Shown: one piece after another, positions 1 through 6,143 of the stretch | How positions within the stretch are numbered: the first letter of the stretch is position 1 | Layout: each line of letters begins with the position of its first letter | Assembly: GCA_018303515.1 (NCBI GenBank) | Contig: JAGVXZ010000021.1 | Span: 1 to 8,270, forward strand | Source of the DNA: Candidatus Woesearchaeota archaeon | Lineage (GTDB): Archaea; Nanobdellota; Nanobdellia; SCGC-AAA011-G17; GW2011-AR18 | Direction: 5' to 3' | DNA: 8,270 nucleotides | The notes under the pieces: model-generated | What the model was told of the DNA's origin: nothing | What the model saw: only the letters and a program-made list of their open reading frames with translations | The model's database searches: none | Translations under genes and position numbers: made by a program

Positions 1-113
1 GTTTTTAATACGCCTATTCCATTTTCTAAGATTATTTCTTTATTTATTGCAATAACTTGTGAATTATATAAAAACTTTATAATTCTTTCATATACTTGTT
101 TATATCTCTTCAT
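1..113 (-). CDS. Unrecognised protein, N-terminal fragment
   Basis: Only the first 37 codons are inside the window; the gene continues beyond base 1. It starts MKRYKQVYERIIKFLYNSQV, then has a hydrophilic stretch ending near ENGIGVLK. There is no signal peptide or membrane helix in the visible part, and I do not recognise the family. The ATG overlaps the TGA of the upstream nitroreductase-methyltransferase gene in the 4-base form ATGA, so the two are probably translationally coupled. It is therefore taken as the last visible gene of the minus-strand glycan operon. The start is well supported by this overlap; the function is unknown, and sugar metabolism is only a guess from context. Confidence 0.7.
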   Translation of the reverse strand, partial: MKRYKQVYERIIKFLYNSQVIAINKEIILENGIGVLK

Positions 114-1348
114 TTTTTAATAATTAAAAATATATTTGTTGAAATACTTTTTAATGGCCAGTTTTTTGAAATTGTTTTTTCAAGTAAATTGTATTTTGAA
201 AGATATCTTAAATATCTATTTAAGAATGTATATCTTCCTGGAATTCCTGTTTTAAAAAATAATCTAAAGGAAGGTAATATATTAAATCCAATCTCTTCTT
301 TAATTTTTAAATCCATTTTCTGATAGATTTCCTTTATTTCTTTTTCTGTTCTTGAAATTTCTGGTCCATATCTTCTTCCAATTCCTTTCTTAAATAGAAC
401 TCCATAAACTGATTTTTTATTTAAAAATGAACTTATAATTCTCCCTTCTTTTCTAATTAATCTTTTTGATTCTTTAATAATTATTTCATGATTTTTTTTT
501 GGAATTCTGTTTAGTATTTCTAAATGTAATATACAATCATATTCTCCTTTATGGGTCTCTATTAATCCTTTTTCACAGGTTATATTTTTTAGTTGTAATA
601 ATTTTATTCTTTCTTCTAACCATAACTTGATTTTTTCTCCCGTGATTAGAATTGTGAATCTTTTGGCGTTGTTCTTTTTTGCTAATTCAATTGAATAAAT
701 CCCACTTACATCATAAACTACTAAATTTTTTTCTCCTATTTTATTAGAAAGAAATCTGATCTCATTTTTAAATTGTGAATCAAATAATGAGTAATATCCA
801 ATGTCTGGTGATTTTGCAAAAATTGCTCTTTCTGCTAAATTATTTATTTCTTTAAATTCCCATTTGTCTGGATTATTACTCCCATCTTTGGGGAAATTTG
901 TTCTATCCACAAAACTAATTTCTTTAATATCTCTTTTTAATGGTTTTAATGGTTTTTCATCTGGATATCCAAATCCTATACAACCAAGAATGTGAAAATA
1001 ACTAGGTATGTTTAGAATCTCCTTTACTATTGCTTTATCTCCATACCCTGCTATCCAGCAGGATCCTATATTTATTGAATACGCAAAAAGTATCATGTTT
1101 TGTATTGATGCTGATGCACCTTGTAAGTTTGCAAATCTTTCATTTCCATATCTCTTATCGCAAATTACAAAAATAGGGTTTGGTATTCTATCTAACCATT
1201 TGAATTTGGCTCTTTCTTCTAGTGCTTTTTTTATAAAATTGTTTTCGATTAGAATAAAATAATACATCTGTTGATTACATGATGAAGGAGCTTGAACTCC
1301 AGCTTCTAGAATCTTCTCTTGAATTTTCTGATACTTCTTCTTCCCCAA
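110..1348 (-). CDS. Nitroreductase-methyltransferase fusion, N-terminus disrupted by a frameshift
   Basis: Residues about 10-145 of this 412-residue frame are a nitroreductase-like flavin domain: ILEAGVQAPSSCNQQ near 13-27, a central helix around QGASASIQNM (76-85), and GCIGFGYPDEKP (122-133). Residues about 185-412 resemble a class I SAM-dependent methyltransferase, with a motif I region near 208-224, an acidic DCILHLEIL strand near 271-279 and LIRKEGRI near 297-304. Motif I reads YDVSGIYS instead of the usual DxGxGxG, so SAM binding is doubtful. The open frame begins at a TTG with no ribosome binding site, and its first residues do not match the family. The expected start, containing GRRSIRKF, lies in another frame at 1306-1368. 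The original gene therefore probably ran from the ATG at 1368 and suffered a small deletion. Substrate is unknown; it follows the SGNH gene in the operon and overlaps the next gene by 4 bases. Confidence 0.75.
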   Translation of the reverse strand: MGKKKYQKIQEKILEAGVQAPSSCNQQMYYFILIENNFIKKALEERAKFKWLDRIPNPIFVICDKRYGNERFANLQGASASIQNMILFAYSINIGSCWIAGYGDKAIVKEILNIPSYFHILGCIGFGYPDEKPLKPLKRDIKEISFVDRTNFPKDGSNNPDKWEFKEINNLAERAIFAKSPDIGYYSLFDSQFKNEIRFLSNKIGEKNLVVYDVSGIYSIELAKKNNAKRFTILITGEKIKLWLEERIKLLQLKNITCEKGLIETHKGEYDCILHLEILNRIPKKNHEIIIKESKRLIRKEGRIISSFLNKKSVYGVLFKKGIGRRYGPEISRTEKEIKEIYQKMDLKIKEEIGFNILPSFRLFFKTGIPGRYTFLNRYLRYLSKYNLLEKTISKNWPLKSISTNIFLIIKK

Positions 1349-1368
1349 ATCGCTTGTTTTAATTCCAT
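1306..1368 (-). pseudogene. Out-of-frame N-terminus of the nitroreductase
   Basis: From the ATG at 1368 the minus strand reads MELKQAIWGRRSIRKFK, then RRF and a TAG stop at 1306-1308. This is the classic nitroreductase N-terminus: the arginine pair and serine of RRSxR normally contact the FMN phosphate. The rest of the domain (EKILEAGVQAPSS onward) is in a different frame. Family members normally have about ten more residues between RKFK and the ILEAG block, and here almost nothing separates them. A deletion of roughly 26-29 bases, not a multiple of three, explains both the lost residues and the frame change. I see no ribosomal slippery heptamer to suggest programmed frameshifting. An assembly or read error is the alternative. 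Confidence 0.75.
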
Positions 1369-1397
1369 TTTTTTGTTTGATTTTATTTTTAATAAGA

Positions 1398-2288
1398 TTA
1401 TTGATACTTATTAATTATCTCCTTTAAAAATTTGCTAATTATTTTTGTTTGTATTTCAGATGGGTGAGAATCTTCAGCTTTTAAATCAGAGGGATTACCA
1501 TTGTATTCTTCTAATAGTTTGTAATTATTTGGTGTGATTGTTATGTTGTTTTCTTTTGCAAAATTTTCTAGCTCTTTATAAAATTCATTCTCTTCTTTTT
1601 TGGTGATATAAGGGAAGATTATAAGTTTTTTCCCATTTTTCATTAATTCTGTTTTAAATTCTATAATCCTCTTTTTGTCTTTTTCTAAAAACTGATTAAA
1701 ACTCTCTTCTTTTTCCGTTACAAATAATTCTCTTATGATCTCTAATCGTGGTTTTAGGAAGCTAATTAAAGTGCTTTTTCTTATTGCCTTTCTTGCAAAC
1801 ATTTTTTTGTTATAATCCTTTGCGCTTTTTTGTCTATATATATCTGTTTTAATAAGCGTAAGAACTATAGTCTCATGGTTCAGATCTCTAAGCTTTTTTC
1901 TGTATAGTTCTATCATTTGTTCAATTCCATAACCTGGAACCCCTCCATTGATTATTTGTTTTGTTTTTATTTCTTCTTCTAAATTATGTGAAATTGTATC
2001 ATTATCTCCAATTGCGTATCCAAAAATAAATGAATCTCCTAGAAGAATTATTGATTCTTTGCTGCTTACTATTTCTTCACCTCTTAATCCATATGAATTT
2101 ATTGTTGCAATTTTGTTGTTTGGATATGTAAAACCTTTTTGTGTAGGTTTTAATTCCCAAAGTGTATCATTAGTATATTCATATTTTAAATTTTGACCGT
2201 ATATTGCTCTAGTTAGAAATTCTAAAACAATTAAAGTAATTATTAGTACTATAATTAACATTAAAATATTTTTATATATTTCTTTCAT
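1398..2288 (-). CDS. Membrane-anchored SGNH-hydrolase-like protein
   Basis: This 296-residue protein has one N-terminal membrane helix (about residues 7-26) followed by an extracytoplasmic domain. It carries SGNH blocks: GDSF at 84-87 with the presumed nucleophile Ser86, NGGVPGYG at 114-121 giving the block II glycine, and DSHPS at 273-277 with a plausible Asp/Glu-His pair. The block III GxND is not clear; LIKTDI (145-150) sits at about the right place, so the oxyanion Asn may be replaced. Related proteins remove or transfer acyl groups on polysaccharides, and a role in O-acetyl or acyl modification of a surface glycan fits the neighbours. The ATG overlaps the 3' end of the upstream membrane-protein gene by 17 bases, supporting one transcript. 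The substrate cannot be read from the sequence. Confidence 0.8.
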   Translation of the reverse strand: MKEIYKNILMLIIVLIITLIVLEFLTRAIYGQNLKYEYTNDTLWELKPTQKGFTYPNNKIATINSYGLRGEEIVSSKESIILLGDSFIFGYAIGDNDTISHNLEEEIKTKQIINGGVPGYGIEQMIELYRKKLRDLNHETIVLTLIKTDIYRQKSAKDYNKKMFARKAIRKSTLISFLKPRLEIIRELFVTEKEESFNQFLEKDKKRIIEFKTELMKNGKKLIIFPYITKKEENEFYKELENFAKENNITITPNNYKLLEEYNGNPSDLKAEDSHPSEIQTKIISKFLKEIINKYQ

Positions 2289-3204
2289 TTTTTAGTATAG
2301 TTTTGATCTCTTTTGCTATGATTACTCCTGAGAGAGCCCCAATTAAATATTTGTAGATTATAAATAAAATATAAACTGCTATTGTTATATTGCTTGGGAT
2401 ACCTATTTTTGAAAAGAGTAATACAGCACTAAATTCTTTTATTCCTATTCCTTGTATTGTAAGAGGAATATAAGAAATAATTGTAATCATTGCATTAATT
2501 AAGAAAATATTTAAAAAAGAAATATTTGTATTTAAAGAGAGAAAAAGGAAATAAATACTTAGTGAGGTTAGTCCAATTCTTAGGAATGTTAAGATGGAAT
2601 TGATTAATATTCCTAATTTATTCTGCTCTTTTATTTTATTTAATGTTTTGTGAAAACCGCTAAAATTTTTCGAATATTTTCTTAAAATATATTTTCTAAT
2701 CCCTCTTCTTGTGAATTCTGTAGTAGCTAATATTATTATGATTATCAAGATACTACTTATTAAAACTGCACTTAATAATGGATTTTGAAATTTAAAATAG
2801 AAAAATCCAATTGTTGAGAAAAAGATTATTATTACCATTGAAATGATTTTATCTAGAAACACTATTGCTGTTCCTTCTCCCATTTCTACTTTTTGATTTT
2901 TCATTAAAAAAATTAATCCTAATTCTCCTAATTTTCCTGGAGTGATTAAACTAAATATCCATGTAATGAGACTATATCTTGTCATGGTTTGCCATTTTAT
3001 TTCTTTTTTTATGGTTTTTAGGAATAGATTAATATTAATTCCGCTTATATAAATATTTGTGAAAGTTAGGACTACTAAGTGCAAAAAATAAATTTTTTTT
3101 GTTTGTGAAATAGTTTCTAGTATTTTAATAAATCCAATCTTATAGAGGAGAACTCCCATTATTAAAATGGTGATTGTAATTTTAATTAGGTTCTTAGTTT
3201 TCAT
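2272..3204 (-). CDS. UPF0104 / LPG-synthase-TM-type integral membrane protein
   Basis: This 310-residue protein is almost entirely hydrophobic, with about seven or eight predicted membrane helices. It has the hallmark motifs of the lysylphosphatidylglycerol synthase transmembrane family: TPGKLGELG at 88-96, EGTAIVFLDKI at 110-120, and PLTIQGIGIKEFSAVLLF at about 247-264. The soluble aminoacyl-transfer domain of bacterial MprF is absent, so it should not be called a lysyl-PG synthase. In archaea and many bacteria such stand-alone proteins sit beside glycosyltransferases and are suspected lipid or lipid-linked-sugar flippases or accessory factors; that is inference here. Its ATG lies 11 bases inside the upstream GT2 gene, and its end overlaps the SGNH gene by 17 bases. 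Confidence 0.85.
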   Translation of the reverse strand: MKTKNLIKITITILIMGVLLYKIGFIKILETISQTKKIYFLHLVVLTFTNIYISGININLFLKTIKKEIKWQTMTRYSLITWIFSLITPGKLGELGLIFLMKNQKVEMGEGTAIVFLDKIISMVIIIFFSTIGFFYFKFQNPLLSAVLISSILIIIIILATTEFTRRGIRKYILRKYSKNFSGFHKTLNKIKEQNKLGILINSILTFLRIGLTSLSIYFLFLSLNTNISFLNIFLINAMITIISYIPLTIQGIGIKEFSAVLLFSKIGIPSNITIAVYILFIIYKYLIGALSGVIIAKEIKTILKNERNI

Positions 3205-4084
3205 TATGGCTTTTCATATCTGCTAAAAATCCAAATAAGATAAATTGTAATCCCATAATAAGGAGTAAAATGCTTAAAATTGTTAATGGTATGTGCCCAA
3301 CTTTTCCACTCAGGATAAAATTTGATACGAGATATAAGCCGAGAATTATACCTGCAATCATTAAATTAAAACCTATTATTCCAAAAAATTTTAAGGGATT
3401 ATAATCCCTATAAATTCTAAGAATATTTATCCATGCTTTTATTGCGTAGTCGAAGGGATTTTTAAATAGTTTACTTTTTCTTTTGGTTTTTCTCGCTTGA
3501 ATTGGAACTTCTTCAATTTTTAATCCTAGTTTTGAGGCTTTAATTATTTGTTCTTGAGTATAAGTAAATGTATTAATAATTTTAATTTTCTCTGCTACTT
3601 CTCTTGTAAATGCTCTATAACCAGTTGTGGTATCAGTTATTTTTTGTTTGATTAATTTACTTATGATTTTGGCAAATAGAATATTTCCTAATGACTTTGA
3701 AAATCCATTTTTGTAGGTTATTTTATTTTTAAATCTACTTCCTAAAACTAAATCATTTCCTTCCTTTATTTTTCTAATCATAAATGGTATTGTTGATGGA
3801 TCATATTGGTTGTCAGCGTCGGTGTGGATAATTATTTCTGCTTTCTTTTCTAAACACATTTTGATTTCTGTTTGAAATGTTTTTACAAGACCAAAGTTTG
3901 TTTTATGAGAAAATACTTCTGCACCTTCTTTTTTTGCAATTATTCCTGTTTTATCTTGACTTCCATCATCAACTACTTGGATTTTAAATTTATAATCTGT
4001 TTTTTGCATTACTTCTTTTATTTCAGAAATTGTTTCTCCTATTGTTTCTTCTTCATTATATGCAGGAATTGTAATAATTATCAT
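3194..4084 (-). CDS. DPM1-like GT2 glycosyltransferase with two C-terminal membrane helices
   Basis: The protein (296 residues) is a GT-A fold family 2 glycosyltransferase. Visible motifs are the opening IPAYNEEETI (6-15), nucleotide-binding VVDDGSQDKT (37-46), the metal-binding TDADNQYDP (88-96), GSRF (115-118), and the acceptor-side DTTTGYRAF (151-159) with TYTQEQI (174-180), as in dolichyl-phosphate mannose synthase relatives. Two membrane helices follow at about 232-256 and 264-289. It probably transfers a hexose from a nucleotide sugar to a polyprenyl/dolichyl phosphate on the cytoplasmic face, making the lipid-linked donor for the GT39-like enzyme encoded 4 bases upstream. The ATG at 4084 directly precedes the IPAYNE motif and is well supported. 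The sugar is not determined. Confidence 0.9.
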   Translation of the reverse strand: MIIITIPAYNEEETIGETISEIKEVMQKTDYKFKIQVVDDGSQDKTGIIAKKEGAEVFSHKTNFGLVKTFQTEIKMCLEKKAEIIIHTDADNQYDPSTIPFMIRKIKEGNDLVLGSRFKNKITYKNGFSKSLGNILFAKIISKLIKQKITDTTTGYRAFTREVAEKIKIINTFTYTQEQIIKASKLGLKIEEVPIQARKTKRKSKLFKNPFDYAIKAWINILRIYRDYNPLKFFGIIGFNLMIAGIILGLYLVSNFILSGKVGHIPLTILSILLLIMGLQFILFGFLADMKSHNEN

Positions 4085-4088
4085 TTTT

Positions 4089-5753
4089 TTAATTCTCTAT
4101 GTTATATATATAAATCTTATCTTTCTCATATAATTTTTTATAATTTAACTCTTTATTTGTTATAAAAATTTCTTTTGGTTCATTTGAAAATTTGATTTTT
4201 TTGTTTACAAAAAATCCTATAACTTGTGGCATTTTGCTTGTTGTGCAAAGATTCACTTTTAGATTTTTCCCACATGATTCTTGATCCAGATTAATGACCT
4301 TGTATTCTTTTAAGTTATTTTCAATCCATTTACCTGTTTGAATTTGTGGATTGTTTTCCCAATTTATTTTATTATTATAAATTATAGCTGAACTTGTGAT
4401 TAATGAACTAATAACAAAAAATATAAGAATTGTTGCTAATATTTGATTTGAAGTTAAATTTTTTATTAGTTTAAATGTAAGCATCATTATACTAATTAAA
4501 AGTAATACTAATAAACTAAATGAAGTTATATTGAAAATTGGTTCAAAAGACGCCTTTTTTAAAGTTAAAAACTCCAGAAGATATTTACTTATGCCTATCC
4601 ACGTTAATCCCATATTGTTTACAGGAAATAACTGAAAAAAAGTAATTTGGCTACCAATTATAGTAATTACTAGGATTAGGGTTTTTATTTTTTTTGAAAA
4701 TATTTTAAAATCTATTGATCTTAAACCATTTATTATAATAAGAGGAATTACTACTTCAAGATATCTTCCAATTGGTCTTCCACTTAGCCATGGAATTAAA
4801 GTTGTTTGTTTAATTAATATATTTATGTTGTGATTACTACTTATTAGAACTACTGTGATAATTGAGATTAGTGTAATAATAAAAAATTCGTCTTTTATTT
4901 TAGTTTTGATTTTTGTAAAATTAAATAAGAATAAAATTATTCCAGAAGAGAGTAGAAGAGAGAATAAATTTATAATGATCCAATCAGAAAAAATGATTAT
5001 ACTTTTTATGAAATTTACAGTTATAAAATTTAGTGATTCTTCTCCATAGTGTCCAATAAAGTTACCTAGTACTAATTTGTTTCTTATAAACCAAGGTATT
5101 AAAGTTAAAAATGCGATAATTAATGAGATTGCTTTTGTTTCTATTTGTCTCAGTTGTTTTTTATAAATAATTAAATATAAACTTGTTAATCCAATAATAG
5201 GTATTAAAATTATTCCAGCAAATTTGGTAAGAATTGTGAGGCCAGTAATAATTCCTAAAAAAAGACTAGTTTTATAAGAATTTTCTTTAATAGATTTATA
5301 TAAAAAATAAATTGATGTTAGAAATAAGGGATAATATAGATTTTCTGCCATGATATAATTTGAGAAATTGAATATGGCTGGATGTATTCCAATTAAAATA
5401 GTACTTATTATACTTAATTTTTTATTTAAAAATTCTTTTGAAAGTAGATATCCAGGGATTATAATAAGTCCAGAAATTAAGCAATTAATTATTTTCATAA
5501 GTAAATAAACTAGAATCATATTATCACTGAAAATGAATGAGATTGAAAGTAAAATAGGGTATAATGGGGGATATGTGTTTGTGGGTATATTTTGGACTTT
5601 AAATTCAAAGTTATCATAAAAACTTTTAGCTGTTTTTGAATAAATATATTCGTCTGCGAAAATAGATGGAGAAGTAATTGTTGAAGCAATTAGAAGTTTA
5701 AAGAGCAATATTGCTAAATAAATTATTATTATTGTTTTTGTGGTTTTTTTCAT
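4089..5753 (-). CDS. GT39/PMT-like (ArnT-type) polytopic glycosyltransferase
   Basis: This 554-residue protein has about eleven or twelve membrane helices and a C-terminal soluble part (about 465-554). The first external loop carries the Asp-Glu pair of the GT-C fold (SIFADEYIYSKTAKS, D34/E35), followed by TYPPLYP (60-66). A second acidic site is MAENLYYPLF (135-144), and LIPWFIRNKLVLGN (218-231) matches the PW..RN signature of PMT/ArnT-type enzymes. These enzymes use polyprenyl-phosphate sugars as donors and transfer the sugar outside the membrane to protein, lipid or glycan. The partner GT2 gene starts 4 bases downstream and plausibly makes that donor. It is the first gene of the minus-strand operon, starting with an ATG after the divergent intergenic region. 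The acceptor is unknown. Confidence 0.88.
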   Translation of the reverse strand: MKKTTKTIIIIYLAILLFKLLIASTITSPSIFADEYIYSKTAKSFYDNFEFKVQNIPTNTYPPLYPILLSISFIFSDNMILVYLLMKIINCLISGLIIIPGYLLSKEFLNKKLSIISTILIGIHPAIFNFSNYIMAENLYYPLFLTSIYFLYKSIKENSYKTSLFLGIITGLTILTKFAGIILIPIIGLTSLYLIIYKKQLRQIETKAISLIIAFLTLIPWFIRNKLVLGNFIGHYGEESLNFITVNFIKSIIIFSDWIIINLFSLLLSSGIILFLFNFTKIKTKIKDEFFIITLISIITVVLISSNHNINILIKQTTLIPWLSGRPIGRYLEVVIPLIIINGLRSIDFKIFSKKIKTLILVITIIGSQITFFQLFPVNNMGLTWIGISKYLLEFLTLKKASFEPIFNITSFSLLVLLLISIMMLTFKLIKNLTSNQILATILIFFVISSLITSSAIIYNNKINWENNPQIQTGKWIENNLKEYKVINLDQESCGKNLKVNLCTTSKMPQVIGFFVNKKIKFSNEPKEIFITNKELNYKKLYEKDKIYIYNIEN

Positions 5754-5802
5754 TGATTTAGGTATTGTGGTTAATTTTTTATTTGTTTGGATTTAGGTTA
5801 TT

Positions 5803-5815
5803 CTTTTAAACTCTA
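5803..5815 (-). promoter_or_regulatory. Possible archaeal TATA box for the glycan operon
   Basis: On the minus strand the sequence reads ATAGAGTTTAAAAG. The TTTAAAAG element is about 50 bases before the GT39-like start codon, which would give a short leader of about 25 bases. An AT-rich stretch nearer the gene (AAATAAAAAATTAA, about 5771-5784) is an alternative for a leaderless start. In such AT-rich DNA either could arise by chance. Confidence 0.35.
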
Positions 5816-5821
5816 TTTCGT

Positions 5822-5848
5822 AGAAGGTATACTTCTCTGATATGAAGT
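5822..5848. promoter_or_regulatory. Imperfect inverted repeats in the divergent intergenic region
   Basis: AGAAGGTATACTTCT (5822-5836) is a near-palindrome around GTATAC with a one-base bulge. It overlaps a second inverted pair, ACTTC (5831-5835) and GAAGT (5844-5848), with an 8-base loop. The cluster lies between the proposed promoters of the two divergent gene sets, a natural place for a shared operator. The arms are short, so this is only suggestive. Confidence 0.3.
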
Positions 5849-5870
5849 GGGAGTTTCATTTTGATATTTA

Positions 5871-5885
5871 AGTAATCTTTATAAG
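5871..5885 (+). promoter_or_regulatory. Archaeal BRE/TATA promoter of the carbamoyltransferase gene set
   Basis: AGTAATC fits the BRE consensus RNWAAW and is followed at once by TTTATAAG (5878-5885), a good archaeal TATA box. The box is centred about 28 bases before the TTG at 5910, so transcription should begin at or within a few bases of the start codon, giving a leaderless or nearly leaderless mRNA. This spacing supports both the promoter and the unusual TTG start, and it is the strongest evidence that the DNA is archaeal. Confidence 0.65.
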
Positions 5886-5909
5886 CTTTCTATTTTTCCT
5901 TTTTTTAAA

Positions 5910-6143
5910 TTGAGTATAATTATTAAATTAAAGAATTTATTCTTAAAATTTGGAAAATTTATACAGAATATAATTAATTTTTTACTACTTTTTGTTGTAT
6001 ACTTTGTTGGGATTGGATTGACTTCTTTGATTTCTAAATTAGTTCATAAAACTTTTTTGTTTCTTAATGGAAATAAAAAATCTTATTGGGATGAGAATAA
6101 AGTTATTGCTGAAGATAAAGAAACTTCCGGGAGGATGTTTTGA
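5910..6143 (+). CDS. Short SxtJ-like single-helix membrane protein
   Basis: This 77-residue protein has a basic N-terminus, one membrane helix at about 21-45, and a polar tail ending KKSYWDENKV then RMF. The arrangement (helix, short linker, SYW, about 15 residues, terminal Phe) resembles the C-terminal part of SxtJ-family membrane proteins that accompany carbamoyltransferases. Those are usually longer, roughly 120-140 residues with extra helices, so this is a minimal or divergent version. Start choice: TTG at 5910 is the only canonical start between an in-frame TGA at 5862 and the helix, and the TATA box is correctly spaced for it. The stop TGA directly abuts the carbamoyltransferase ATG, so the genes are coupled. 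A likely but unproven role is to tether or assist the carbamoyltransferase at the membrane. Confidence 0.72.
   Translation: MSIIIKLKNLFLKFGKFIQNIINFLLLFVVYFVGIGLTSLISKLVHKTFLFLNGNKKSYWDENKVIAEDKETSGRMF
6129..6134 (+). promoter_or_regulatory. Strong Shine-Dalgarno site for the carbamoyltransferase
   Basis: GGGAGG lies 9 bases before the ATG at 6144, inside the last codons of the SxtJ-like gene (Gly-Arg of the terminal SGRMF). It fixes the start of the carbamoyltransferase. It stands out because the other starts inspected here lack a clear Shine-Dalgarno sequence. Confidence 0.75.

Noticed and set aside
96..323. Plus-strand 75-codon open frame at the left edge
   Set aside because: It lies antisense to the end of the nitroreductase-methyltransferase gene and the start of the next gene; no family features, only low-complexity hydrophobic residues from AT-rich DNA.
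801..1262. Two plus-strand open frames (801-995 and 1008-1262)
   Set aside because: Both are antisense shadows of the nitroreductase domain and have no recognisable motif or start signal.
1306..1368. Programmed -1 frameshift joining the nitroreductase start to its body
   Set aside because: No X XXY YYZ slippery heptamer or obvious downstream stem is visible, and residues are missing as well as out of frame, which a slip cannot explain.
1948..2196. Plus-strand 82-codon open frame
   Set aside because: Antisense to the N-terminal half of the SGNH gene; no motif or conserved character.
2272..3204. Calling the membrane protein a lysylphosphatidylglycerol synthase (MprF)
   Set aside because: Only the transmembrane part of the family is present; the soluble aminoacyl-transferase domain is absent.
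3872..4165. Plus-strand 97-codon open frame rich in Phe, Tyr and Cys
   Set aside because: Antisense to the GT2 start, where A-rich coding produces runs of Phe/Tyr codons; composition is typical of a shadow frame.
4855..5049. Plus-strand 64-codon open frame
   Set aside because: Antisense to a membrane-helix part of the GT39-like gene with no supporting signals.
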